Below, piece by piece: positions 48,791-61,617 of a stretch of 64,000 nucleotides of DNA. The notes under the pieces are model-generated. The model saw only the letters and a list, made by a program, of their open reading frames with translations, made no database searches and was not told where the DNA came from. A program made the position numbers and the translations under genes. Position 1 is the first letter of the stretch. Each line of letters begins with the position of its first letter. This stretch comes from Ifrita kowaldi (taxonomy: Eukaryota; Chordata; Aves; Passeriformes; Cinclosomatidae), in the NCBI GenBank assembly GCA_013398055.1, contig VZRS01002790.1, positions 62,001-126,000 of the forward strand, in the 5' to 3' direction.

Positions 48791-50184
48791 GCTTATGAAA
48801 TTTGGGGCGCCTAAGACAAAGAAGTCTGAGCTCCAGTGTAGTACTGTCTCAGCAGAATGCTAGAAATTTGCACGCTCAAGATAATCAGCTTTTTTAATTT
48901 ATTATTTGGAAGCAGTACAGAAGCTACTAGATTTTTAAACATGAACAAGTTGCAAAATATTCAGTACACGGTGTGTGTTAACACCACATAGGAGAGAGGG
49001 TGGTCACCAGCAAGAGAAGGCAGGGTATGCAAACATGTATGCTCCACAGCTGTTGCCAAAACACTGACTACATCCTGATGAGATAGATTACAGTTAATTG
49101 CACTTTATTAGATAGAGACTGACAATTGCATTTCAAGAGTTCAATATTTCCTTCCCCCTCCCCATGTCTTACTTATGTAAAATTATACACATGGAAAGTG
49201 CCCCAAATCAATGTTTTACTGGCACAACAACAGCAACAAAAACCCCCAAATGTAGAACCTTATAAACTCTCTCCTGTCAAGCTACACATTTAAGATTCGA
49301 AACTCACATGCACAAATTTCAAAACCTGGTTATGTAAAGGTTTGTAATAGTTTCTAGAGCTATAAAAAAAGGATAGTAAAGGGTCCTGGGGCACACAGAG
49401 ATGAAATAAATTGTTAATGTCAGCATTTTGACTTGCAGTGGAGAGGAATGATGCTTCCATAATTTTAATAGCAATTTCATTCTTTATTTTATTTTCCTGT
49501 TTCTATGCTTTGGAAATATATATATGTATCTCACCAGCCTATTGCTCCCCATGGCTCAAAACAGCCACTGATCGTAATGCAACATCACTCACTTACATTT
49601 GACAGAGCAGTGACATTCAGCTTTCCCTGCTCCCAAGCAAGTACAAAGACTTTAAGGGATCGTCAAAATACGTCCAATACTCATGCTATTTAAAGCCACA
49701 TCTCAAGAAGTCAACAAAGGATTAAGGAAAATTTTGACTACTGATTAAGGACTAGAAATGCATAATTCTTGCAAACAGCTCTCTCAATATTTCTTTGAAA
49801 CTTGACTTGCTGTAAGTATCTGGAAGTATGTTACAGTAAATGGATTCTCTTCATAAAAAATTTTTGACATTTTTCATAGTTTTAAGAAGAATAATGGCCC
49901 AAACTTGTCTTCAGATTCAGCCATAGGGATGTAAAATATTGATTTACTAAATAAATTTCTAATAAAAAGTTACTATATTTTACTACAGTTAAAATTATTA
50001 ATATATTCTATTAATTTTAACTGTAAATTGATTTTATGATGTTAGAGAATTCAGCAATACTCTTATTAATCACTTTCAAAAGTACCAAAAAATACCATAA
50101 TAATACAAAGCCCTGAGAGCTCAACATCTGGGAAAGCAATTTAGACCCTGCACTATAAAACAAAGAACAAGAACAGGTACTTGT
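48791..50184. other. Non-coding unique sequence, no gene recognised
   Basis: AT-rich spacer. It contains the 17-bp interrupted hairpin at 49984-50025. No credible exon or RNA gene is seen. Confidence 0.55.
49984..50025. repeat. AT-rich hairpin, 17-bp stem with a 3-nt bulge
   Basis: The left arm TACAGTTAAAATTA, then a TTA bulge and ATA, pairs with the right arm TATTAATTTTAACTGTA around the loop TATTC. The outer 14 bp are perfect. No transposon ends are recognised around it. Confidence 0.85.
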
Positions 50185-50520
50185 GGAAGGATGTGAAGGA
50201 CAAGAAAGTCAGTGGAAAAAGCTAGCATCAATTTGTCAAGGGTAAATCCCATTTGACCAACCTGGTTGCTGTCTATGAGGAAATTATTCGCTCGGAACCG
50301 AGGATGTCATTTGCCTTGATTTTAGCAAGGCTTTTGACACAGTCTGCCATGACACCCTTCTCACAGCTAAGCTGGTGAGATCTGGACAGATGGACCATAG
50401 ATGGGTGGGTATCTGGCTAAATTGTCAAGCTCAGGAGGTGGTGGTTGATGGCTCAGAGTCAAACTGGCAGCTGATCAGCAGTGGAGTTCCTCAGGGGATG
50501 ATAATTGATCTCATATGCCA
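50185..50520 (+). mobile_element. CR1-like LINE fragment from the RT core
   Basis: An internal piece of a CR1-type reverse transcriptase with neither end of the element. The readable part includes TCAAGGGTAAATCCC (the conserved segment before motif A) and then DVICLDFSKAFDTVCHDTLL, encoded from 50303. This keeps the LDFSKAFD motif with the first catalytic aspartate (codon 50318-50320). It is followed by a GVPQG-like segment (GGAGTTCCTCAGGGG near 50483). No 3' end follows, so the copy was cut by deletion or rearrangement after insertion. Both boundaries are approximate. Confidence 0.85.
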
Positions 50521-52959
50521 TGAGCTACAAAATGGCAGATGAGCAGGATACTTTAAATCAGCTTTTCACATCCTTCTCCTTGGGTTTTTTATGTCTTCTT
50601 TCCCTCTTAAACACTCTTGCAGCTAAAGAACTTTTGTAGGAATGAAAGTATAACTGAGGCAACTTTGAGATTATCACAATCTATTAGCCCTATTTTGCTT
50701 TATTTTGCTTTTGTTTGGGAACTCTTAAAGGCTTAGGAAGCTCTCAATCTGTTTTTAACCAAAGCTTGGCTAAATTCACATGAACAGCAGAACAGGCATT
50801 GCATATAGTCTTGACAAAATCCTTTTAAAAAGATATTTGGACATTACAATTCCTTGTTAACATCCTTTTACTGCCTTAAAAACCTACCAGATCTGAATTC
50901 AGCAGGTCAGGAAATCATGCTCATCTGTGATTTTAAAAAGGGTGCTGTTCACATAGTAACAGTAGAGCTGTTTCTTAGAACTATTCACTTTTGTGTCATA
51001 TTTCAGGGAACTGCTACAGAACAGAAAGATTGATTTCTTAAAATATCAATACACAACTGTATCAACATTTTAACATTTGCATCTTCTCCTTTTTCTCTCT
51101 CTATTAATTTCTTTTTCTTCAGGTGTAGTTTAACTTGATGTAATCTCTCAATTCCAACACAGTAAAATATAAAAATAAAAAGTCGTCAGCTGTAAAAGAC
51201 TGCAAAAATTTAATGCCTCGTGCTTGCCTTAGCAGGTGACTGTGAGGATGTGTGATATCTAAATAAGCTATTTGCACTTAGCGCTTGCTGCAAGCAGCTG
51301 ATTTCTGCTCAAGCATTCCAGCATAATAAGTCAGCATGAGGGTAAATGTTTTATTTCTAAGGTAGTTAAATGGTCTCTGACATTGATTACTATGGGTACT
51401 TCTACAGAAAGTTTTGAAACCCTGTAGAAAGTAATTAGATAGTTTTATTTCATCTGTGTATATGACATGACCAAGTCTGACAGACAACAGATTACTTATT
51501 CTATGTTAAACAGCTCCTAAATTCAGGAAAGTGTAATTTGAATTGAGTCTTAGAACTTCTGTCCATCAATATTTTCACTCCATTACAGGAATATCAATAG
51601 TTCACCAGCAGTGATTCAGAATTTCCCCTCCATTATTTGCTCTGTGGAGTTCTTTAATGGTCTGCTTCTGCTTGTCTGTGGTTAGTTAACTTCCATGTTT
51701 CTTTAACAGGCATTTGTTACTCACTGAAAGAGGTTAGTTTAACCTCTATTGAATTTTAAATTTGGTAGCCATGATTTTCTGTGAAGGCAATTGTTTCTTT
51801 TTTTTTTTTCACAGCTTCTTACTCTTTTCCACCTTGCTCTTGAAATGTATCAAAACTCTGGATTTTAATGGGAAAACCTATTAAAAACCCCAATAACCCA
51901 TATTGCTTAATAGCCTAACTTGGCAAACCACACAACCTCATATTACTGAAGTTTGCAGAAAAATTTTAAGGATAGCTTGCTATTTCTTTGAATCTGACTT
52001 TCTGGTCACAGGGGGAAAAAAATCAGTGGTTTCTGTTACGAGGCAACTGAACTTCTTTGTAGTGATTAGTATCATTTTTCTGTGAGTCAGTATAACTCCT
52101 TCAACTTACAATTACAGGACCAAATGGACCATAACATCTTAAAATAGCATAATGTAAATTAATACTTCAGCCATTGTACTGATAAGAATGTTTTGTCTTG
52201 GTTATTTGGTCAATAGAGTGTGTGAGGGCCAAGCCTATGACTGATGCTTCTCAAGATGCTTTTTTAAATTATAAAGTACCATATTACCTTAAACTGATTC
52301 CTGTGTTTGAAATAATTTATCTGGCCATTATTTGTTAATAGTTGCTGCACGCTTGCCCTGGCTTAAAAGGTAAAAATAAAGCTCATCTTTCAGATGTTTA
52401 AGAGCCCAAGCCCTCATGCTGCATCCTAGACACTTGGAATTCTGTCTTTATATTGAAGTACAATTTGTAGCATGAACATTTTATGTATTTCCTTCTGGCA
52501 TTACAGTAATTTCGAATGAATTACCTCATGTATAGAACATGTTACTGGAACATGAACCTTCACTTCACTGGAAGAGAGGCTATGGCATTACTGCGCCAGG
52601 ATAAAGTAGCCATGGACAGCATTCTAAAATGTATGCCAGGATTTATTAATTTATCACTCAAAAATTACTTTTTTATATTCTATTAAATTTCCTTCAAATA
52701 GGAACCTAGCGGAAATGGTATGTTGGTGTGGTTTGTTGGATCTTGACAGTAAATCAGAATGTTGATTTATAAGCCAAATAATATTTATGAAAACTATAAC
52801 AACCGTAACTAATAATTTGGTTTGTAACAACATAAGCTACTTAATCTTTCTTTTTTTCAAGTTTTCCAAAAGTCAGATGAATTTAAAACTCATTATAACT
52901 TATTTGTTTTGTAAAAGCAAGTATATTTTTAGAAAGCTATGAAGAATGAAGAAATTAAT
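50521..52959. other. Non-coding unique sequence, no gene recognised
   Basis: AT-rich, with a T-rich run near 51800-51811. Frames up to 69 codons have no recognisable content. Confidence 0.55.
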
Positions 52960-53085
52960 CTAAAATGCATAAGAAAGTGTTTCTTTACACAGTAAGTAGT
53001 GGAACTCTGGAAAGTGTTGCTTCAGGAAGCTGTAGAGACAGATGTTACCGGCAACTTCAAAAAGAATTTGTAAACAATGGCTCTA
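52960..53085 (+). mobile_element. Ancient CR1-related fragment
   Basis: About 125 bp: GTGTTTCTTTACACAGTAAG, GTGGAACTCTGGAAAGTGTT, GCTTCAGGAAGCTGTAGAGAC and a TTCAAAAAGAATTTG segment. This is the layout of the 3' region of older CR1/L3-type LINEs (TTCTTTACACAG, then GTGGAACTC, then CAGGAGG, then TTCAAAAA). It differs from the younger CR1 copies in this window. No tail is visible. Confidence 0.6.
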
Positions 53086-54894
53086 GGATCAGATACCAAA
53101 GGGAAGAGGAAAAAAGGTATCCTTTTTTGCTCTTTCAGCATCCACGATGTTGTGGTAGGGAAGAGATGATGTAAAATGGGCAGATGGTAAAGAAAAAATG
53201 AAACAGTTCCTAGCCGTAGCCAGTGAGCCAAGGTTTCCATCCAGCACCAGTGCAGAAGGGGATCTTAGGAAGGGATGTTTTTTCTCACCTTGTGTATCTG
53301 TGAGACACCAAGGAGTACAGACAAGCAGCGACAAACCCTGACCATCCACACTCCGTCTCATCTTCTCTCAGTTACTCTTGCCCGTCATCTCTTCCTCACA
53401 GGAGTGCAAAAGGCTTCACTCTCTCCAACATAGTGTTCTGCTGGAGAGACTCCCCAAAACTACCATTACGTCTTTCCATGTTTAGAAAATGGGTCTGGAG
53501 ATTCTTTTTTTTAATTGCATTTATTCTTTTAGTTTTATACCAGCTATGATTTTAACAGGTGATTATTTAAGTGGGAATAGTCAGTGCATTTTCTTTTGAT
53601 GCTCTTTTTCCATGAAAAGGAACAGAGGTCACAGCATCACCGGTGAGTGATTCATCTCACTTCCAAATTTTAACTCTGATGATAACATGTACAATATGAG
53701 TCAGGCCTTTTCTAAAGTGTCAGATGCAACATGCAGGCCCAGAACGTCCTTCCTTCACAAGATTTTCTCCACACTATAGGCTGGCCTTAGCCCATTGCTG
53801 CTCCCTCACAGAAAGGCTGGCAGATGAAATCCAAGATGAGACAAAGCCAGCTGAGTGGAATATTGTTCCCCATGAGCACTGGGAAGCCATCCCCTGAGAA
53901 CCCGCTCACACAGCTGGGGCTAGCAGTGTGCACGGCTACATACTCCAGCACAGACTCAGTCTGGACATTGTCACTGCCAGGGTCCAATTCCTGGAAAGCT
54001 GGTCTTCATTTTCTTGGTGAAGACAACTTCTGTGATATGGAAAAAAATCACATATTCAGTATTGTCTGCATGTGTGTACACATACCCCTCATTTTACTCC
54101 TCTCTCAGTGCCCTACCAAAGTCACAGAATTCCCTTGCCAGATGCATCCTGATCCTGTCCAGTCCAACTGTTCAGAGCACTGTGGGAAGGTGATGGTGTG
54201 TGGGTGGGAGGAAGGATTATTTACAGTCACTTGGTTTGTCATATCTTTGGAAAAAAAATTCTTGCATTTGGTTCTTCCTCGACTACTTACAAGCAGCAGC
54301 ACATGCTGTCAGGTGTGTTTCACTCCGTGTTTTCCACTACCACTCTTCCTTACACTTTTGACCACTTAATCCCTTTGTGGTGGATTTCTTTTGTTTGTTC
54401 AGTTGGCTTTTTGTTGGTTTGACTTGTTCATTTTGTTTTGTTTAGCTGTTCCTCATAGTAATTTTTCACCCTCATTCTTCTTTTCAGGAAGAGCTTTTTG
54501 TTTCTCTCAGAAGAGGTGGATCAATTCAGCTCTAGGAAAACATAACACTAGTCATAGCAGATCACATAAATCCCTCCAACATTAAAACCTTTCTATAACA
54601 GAATTGCTTTTGTGTAACTAGCATACAGCACTAGTCATGTCCAGCTAACACTGTGTAAATTAAGCGGCAGAACCACACATTGGCATCACCAGGGACAGCA
54701 CTCTAAGGTATATGAGAGATTTTATTGCTCAAAATTTACTTCAGTATAGTCTATCTGATTCCCTTAAAATTTGAAGCCCTTAGAAAAAAAAAAGTTTTAT
54801 TTCTGAGTCACCTCTGCATTTGACATCCAGTGGCACTTCCACTTTACTTTCTTTTAAGGAAATTTGAATCACACAAGTGTCAGTAGAAACTGGG

Positions 54895-54895
<1 letters not shown>

Positions 54896-54945
<50 letters not shown>
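54896..54945. repeat. T50 homopolymer with duplicated flank
   Basis: Fifty T in a row on the plus strand. The 11 bp AGTAGAAACTG occur just before it (54882-54892, followed by GGC) and again directly after it (54946-54956, followed by C and five T). A poly-Lys frame read on the minus strand is an artefact. Confidence 0.95.
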
Positions 54946-54947
<2 letters not shown>

Positions 54948-55949
54948 TAGAAACTGCTTTTTAACCATAACATTTTCTCATTTTTCTTTATCTGCCTCAG
55001 TTTAAGTCTCTGCATCCTTCCAAAGGCGTTTAGATTTCTGCTCAGCTTTGCTATACGGAGAATTATTTAGCCTTACTATGGCCCCAATCCTATCTGTCCA
55101 ATCCATTTATGTTTTTAGACAGGTTTCCAGAGCCATAAATTTGAAATATCTTGCTCAGGCTAAAATTTAATGCTAAATTCTAGAATGTCAAGATGTGGTT
55201 TATATTAATTACTATTGTAAATTAATTCATTCAGAAACTAAAAAAAAATATTTAGTTCTATGTACTGGCTCAAAAAATATGCACTCAATATGACCATCAA
55301 CATCACCAAATAGTCTACATCATTGCAAGGAAAACAAACATTTGTGAGAAAAAAAATACTAATTTGCCAAGTAAATTATTTAAAATTAAGTATGTGTGGA
55401 GTATTTTACCTCATTTTTTCATCATTGCCTTGCATTTCTGGGTAGACCTGCTGGCAGCAGGCACGTAAGCAGAGCTGATCCTGAATACCAGCCCCCAGGG
55501 AAAAAAAAAAAAGTTGAGTCATTAATTAAAACTTGTATTTCAGCCTATGTATTCCTATACCAAAGAATTCTGGGTAATCCTACTTCAGGAAGCAAACTGA
55601 TCTTTTCAAGATTTATTATTTGGCATGCCACCATTACACAATGAAGCAGAAGGGACTGGAATATTACAATATTTGTATTATTGTAATAAGTCCACATCCA
55701 TAAAGGACTTAACTATCATTACCTCCCAGGCCCCCTTATTTGGAAGTGGTGAAAGCAAACCCCCACTAGGAAACTTACTGCTCTGTTATCCACTTTTAAG
55801 AAGTTCTTGGATTTCTTTAAGCAAATATTTTTGGAGGTGTCAACTTTTTAAAAATGAGAGCAAACATACCTACAAGGTATTTCTCCATCATGCAGAGAAG
55901 ACTGTCACTTCTGCATTAGATTTATTGCTCTTCACTAAAACACACACCA

Positions 55950-56088
55950 TTAAAGAAAAAAAAAAAACAAAAACTAAAACAAAAAACCCAAACAAACAAA
56001 CAACCCCCCCTCAAAACCCAAATCCACAACCAACTAAAAACAACAAAAAACTCCCCAAACAACACCACCAAAAAAACCCAACAATATG
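55950..56088. repeat. A/C-rich low-complexity tract
   Basis: About 140 bp, nearly all A and C on the plus strand: AAACAAACAAACAAC, a run of seven C, and ACAACACCACC. It inflates a 154-codon Lys/Asn/Thr/Pro-rich frame that has no other support. Confidence 0.85.
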
Positions 56089-56819
56089 ATGAAAAAAGAG
56101 CATGAGAGCTAAAAATTATTTGGACAGCAATGTCAGAGTTACTTACTGAGGACTTCCATGTAGGATTTTATTTATATTAGTTGCATGAAAATTTATACAT
56201 CCACTGAAATTTGCTCTACTAGAAGACTAGGTAAGATAAGGCAGGTAAATCCGTATGTAGTCATGTGAGACAATGTGGAACAGATCCCATCCCCATTCTT
56301 TACAGTTAATTCAAATGAAAAACATTTTCTTACTGCTCATCAGGTTGATCTGGAAATTCTAAAAGGAGCATACATGTAATTTCAAGCTGTTGAAGAATCC
56401 ATTGAGACAGGTTAGTGGATTGTCCTATTTAAAACAGTTATAAACTACCTGTAGTGAAAGCAAACATAGCTAGATTGATGGAGCATATTATGCAGTTTCT
56501 AGAACTAAACAGGTTAGACTTAGTGCTTGATAGTTCCCAAGGCAGCCATCCTTACACTCAGCAGAGATCTCCAAGAAATGACTGCTCATCAAAGGATAGA
56601 GAAATGCAGATATTCCTCATGCACTGAAGGACAAATTTGGAAACTTTAGCAGTATCACTGTCATAGCTCCAGGGTGACAGACAAGTGTTCCCAAGAGCCC
56701 TTCAAAACAACATGCATGGATCTAGCTTCATCGACTGTGTTATCCTCCCCTGCCATAAAGGAGAAAAATTTTATATAAGCATATTAAAAATAGCCTTATT
56801 GATATGAGAATATATTTTC

Positions 56820-56839
56820 TTTTTTTTTTTTTTTTTTTT
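56820..56839. repeat. T20 homopolymer
   Basis: Twenty T in a row on the plus strand. No flanking duplication is seen. Confidence 0.9.
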
Positions 56840-59800
56840 GAAGGACATCAGCAGATAGAGGGCTTAAGAGCAGTTAAGCCTGCTTTATGACTGACAAGAT
56901 TCCTGAATGGGAGATAATTGTCAAGATACAGCAACTTCAAAGGTGTCTTTTTGGAGAAGAAAAAGTGAGGGAGTATTCCCAACTAACGCCATTACAGAAG
57001 AAGTCCTCATTGAAGCAATTCTTTAAAAGAGCAGCTTTGAAGTTATGGCAGTGATCTGTTGGAGACAGTCTGATCAAGTCATCACATAACCTTAGCATAC
57101 TCTTCCCAGATGTACAGAAACTGTAATTCTGTGAGCTCTGGGTCTACCAATGCCTTTTTTTCTATGGACACATATTTAAGTTTGACCATGCAACAGCTTT
57201 ACTAGTAATGAATTATTTCTCCTACCTCCCAGTCTGCAACTGTCAGTCACACTTCAATTTTTATGTAAGTTCAACACGTAGAGACTGCTATACTTCTTTG
57301 TGATTTGGCAGAAATGGCCCAAGAGTTTTGACAGTTAGAGAGACACATGAAGAAACTTGTTTCTCTAGGGAAGAAGCAGGAAAGACGTAAAGCTATTCAA
57401 TGTTGTAGAGAAGATAATTCAACAATTCACTACAGAAAAGTGCTCTTGGTAATAAACTATTCCACATATTTTAATATTTATAGTTAGTACCTGATAAGAT
57501 CAGAAAATGTGACACCTGGGGGCGAGTGACTGACTGTCCTTTTCTAGATTATTTTTCTTTCTTCTGTTGAATCTGTCAGATTCTTGGAAGTACCAGGAAG
57601 TACCAATAATATATTAATCTAATCCAAGAAACTCATACATCTGTGGCTACATTTGGTGCCACTAAATAAGCCAAAAATCTGTAGAAGCAGACACAAGTTG
57701 TTTCTATTTTGAGAATTGTGACACTCAGCAGTTTGTGAGGAGTGGTACCACCTTCCTGGAAAATAATCTGGAAGGACAGATGCAAACTTTGCTGGGAATC
57801 TGTTCCTGCTGCAATCTATTATTTTCTAAATTTAAGGGAAAAGGGACTCATGAACACTGGGGATTAAGGTATTATACAGCAGGTGTATAGCTGAAGGATA
57901 GTTTAATTTTAACTCCCAGTAAAGGGCCTTACTATGAGGAAAAATAGAGATATGGACACAACAAAAATACTAAGTCCCTTCTTGATACAAGCTAAATGGA
58001 CATGGACAAAGTCTCTGTAAATTTAGAGGTCTGAGAACATCAGGTAGTAAGAATAGAAAGACTTGTATTAAACCTATAATAAGAAGGTTAATTTAATATC
58101 CTTTCCCCAGTTCTCACTCTCTGTCACAAGAAAGGATTAATATTGAGCCATTTTCTCTTCTCATTAGAATATTTGTCAAGAAAATGAGATATTGCAGTTT
58201 TAAATTACTCATTTATTAAAAATTCCTGAATTATTCTACTTTGGCTTTGTATGTTCAGTGTTTAATTGGCCAGCAATTCCATTCCTTCTTCTGTTTGTAG
58301 CTCTGCTAACCTAGCAAGAGAGTCTAGCATTTATCAAAACACAGCATTGTGAGGTCAAAGAGGAAATATATTATGAATTAAAATTTTATGTTAATCTTGT
58401 AAATATAATGTGGCTATAATAAGCATGTTTATAATAAAATACAGTCTGCTATACTTACAAAAGTAATTCCTTGGAATGAAATTGCAAAAATCTTCAGGAA
58501 ATTAGAAGAAATATGCATCTGAAAAATGTATCAACATCCAGAAGTATTCAGAGCAATAATGAGTTTTTCAAACAACACAGAAATTTATGTCACTACATGT
58601 ACAAGTGCCTTATATGGGGAGTTAAAGACATTCTCCATATGGGAAACAATATCAACATTTGAAGTCCTGCATATTTGGTCTTTTATCTTAGACTGGATAA
58701 ACAAAAAATAGAGAAACTAATTTAACCTAAAGTGTTGTAGAGCATAAAATTGTGGGGAACAAAGTGCACCAGTCCAAGCGAATTATACAGATTTTTCTGA
58801 TTAGATGCATGATCAGACTGCTTTCTCTAGATTTATTCATCACTTAGGCAGTATAAGAATTAAGATTAGGTTAATTTGGCGTGCTTTCCAACCCCCATCT
58901 GTTACAATGTTCTGTTTCCCATTATACTTACACATAACTAGTCTTAGAAGTGGCAGCTCTCATTTCATTTCAGTGTTTAATTTTCCAATTGTTTATTGTA
59001 GGATATATAGCTTTGTATAATATCTGTGAAGTCCAGTTTAATAAATTGCTTAGTTTATTGATATTTCTGCACAGTGAATCATTAAATACCACAAAAAAAA
59101 ATTAAATTGTGTCATTAGGAGAGAAAAAGCAACTGTAGTCCATTTTTGGATGCCCAAACTGAGACTAGTATGCTTTCTAATACTAGAATCATAACTAACT
59201 CTTATCAAAGTAGACATTTCCTTGACAAAGTTACTGTTGACTTCATTTGCAGCTGCATTGCTCACGTTGCTGCCAAAGACATTTCATGAACTGAGGGATA
59301 CAGCAACATCCTTCAAAAATCTGTGTGTCAGGGGCTGTACAAAAGGAAGGGAAGAATCCAGATCTCTGTAGCAGCGTTTTTCTTTTAAAAAACCCAAAGA
59401 ACTAAATGCTAAGAACAGCAAAAATTTATTTTGCAATTCTATAGATAATGTGTGTCTATTTACCAGAGTAACCTTGCACAGTTTGTTACATGGCTTTGAG
59501 GAACTGAATGTTTTCACTCAGACATTTCCTAAAAATGATCAATAAGCAATGTCTTCCATGGCTGCACCTATACTAGTCTGAAAGATTAACCCAACTAATT
59601 GACATAAAATGACCTTTGTCAGGTAATTTAACTTACAAAGAGGCTGCCTGACAGAATAACACTCACCAGACTTCACCTGAATAAATAAGTTAAAACCTAT
59701 AGTATTAAGGATATCTCTCCCTTACTCCCTCTTCTTTTTTTTTAAAATACATTGTTCAGGCCAGTGCCTAGCATGAAAATGGGGATGCAGTACATATACA

Positions 59801-61617
59801 ACTTAATTTTCTAAAAAGTTATCAAGCAAGAGTTTAATCATACTGTTATAAGGTAGGTGCAAATCAAAGGAGGTGATTTTTTCTTACTGTAACTAAGATT
59901 TTTTCTAAAGTGCCTCAGTGGCTCAGTCTTTTCAGAGAGAGCTTGATAATGCTCATTGTAAATTTTTTCATATGAGGACTGTCTTGTCAGGCCTGCTGGA
60001 ACAGAGCGCTGATTAACTTTCCAGCTTTTGTATGACAGTGTTTTCTGTACTACCTGATGGGCTAACCTTTGTTAGTTCTCTTAGAAGCTTTACAATATGC
60101 AAAATTCCATTGCTCAAAGACACTTTCATACAAGTTGTTTCATAACTCTGTATTAACTGGCTTCACAACCACCCAAGACAGTCAGAAGCCAGAAAGAAAA
60201 CTAAAGCAGTTCCTCATTTACATCATTGAAAACCTAAATTCTAACAGCAACAAGCAACTGGGGACAGCAACAACTTCAATATTTGCTGTCAGTCATCATT
60301 CATACAATTGTACTTTGATGTAATTTTATCTTTGTGCTTCCTCCCACAAGACATCCTTTGAAGTCCTACTCAAGTCTACTTTTACTCATGTATGCAATAT
60401 CCCATTTTTATTCAAGCAAAGCCTTAAACAGCTGGCTATAATCAAGGCTAGTAGTGAAAGAAATGTGTTGGAGTTAGAATACTGTCCAAGATGATGTCTT
60501 ATGTCATAAGGCGTGACAACTACTTTTAAAGGAATGTTCAAAGCATTAAATGAAATCAGATTTTTGCTGTGGATCTGCCAATTGAATAAACAAGATAAAT
60601 TCAGCAAGTTTTGTTTGTGTGTATGTTTTGTTGAGGTTTCTTGTTTTTTCTTTTTCAGGTTCTTTTAGGTGCGTCAAAGAAAGCTGATAAAGGTATCATT
60701 TAGATTTGTAACTGGTACGGATGTCCCTGCTTTTCGTACACATGCAGAGACTTAGAATCTCTGTCTCGAAGCTACAAATACAGACCTGCTCACAGCAGTT
60801 CCCAGGAAAACAAAGACCTTGAAGTAGGTCATCACATGTAGCTTGAAATATATCAGAGGAAGGTGTCTAAAGGTAAAATACAAGCATTTCTGCCTTCTTT
60901 TTCTTTCCCATAGTTGAAAAAGTATTATGAAATGTAGATAAGCTCAGAAAATGACAACATCTACATTGCTTTTCTTTCTCAGTGAAAGCAGGCTAAGAGT
61001 ACAACTGAAAATGAATACCACTAGTTCCACATTGGTGCAATATCTTGAAATATAGAAAAGCACCAAAATTTAACTGGATCACAAAGAACTTTCTTTTGCC
61101 CTTGAACGTGCCAGTGTTCCTCTGAGTCGCAGATGACATGTACACAAACTGCAAGGCTTCAGGTTGGATTAGTTGCCAGAGGAGCAGTAAATGGTAGCAT
61201 ATCAAAGTGACTAGAGCTACTTTGAACAAGTTTATTCAAAGCAAACGTTAACAAGTTTATATATAACAGAGCAGCACACAATCATGTAGTAAGCTGTGCA
61301 TGGAACAAAAGAAGGATAAATAGTTTTAGGCTCATGCTCTTGAAATTGCTAGCTAAAAGACTTTTGAGTTTAGTATGAAGTTAATATTTTAAAAATAAAA
61401 CACACTATTGTCTGTATACATTCTTTCCTTTTTTAGACTACTTGTTTATCTCAAAGTCTCCTAAAAAATACAAGTCTATTAACATTAATTTCTCTAAACT
61501 GAGACAAACACTAAAACCAAAATTGAAACAAAAATCACTAACAAAGAAAAGGTAAACCTATACATGTAGGTATGTCTATCACCGAGTTAAAGCACAGAAT
61601 ACTATAAATATAATTTT

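Larger units (their letters stand above)
53086..61617. other. Non-coding unique sequence with simple repeats, no gene recognised
   Basis: It contains a GC-richer piece (about 53.1-54.4 kb) with a 181-codon frame (53824-54369), a T50 tract, a short poly(A) at 55501-55512, an A/C-rich tract (55950-56088) and a T20 run. From 56.1 to 58.5 kb no open frame reaches 60 codons. No transposon, exon or RNA gene is recognised. Confidence 0.5.

Noticed and set aside
53110..53128. A/T palindrome AAAAAAGG-TAT-CCTTTTTT
   Set aside because: A short A/T-dominated inverted repeat of this kind is expected by chance in AT-rich DNA.
54780..54968. Poly-lysine frame on the minus strand
   Set aside because: It is a direct translation of the T50 homopolymer.
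55625..56089. 154-codon plus-strand frame
   Set aside because: Its second half is an A/C-rich simple repeat that gives Lys/Asn/Thr/Pro by composition. The first half shows no family.
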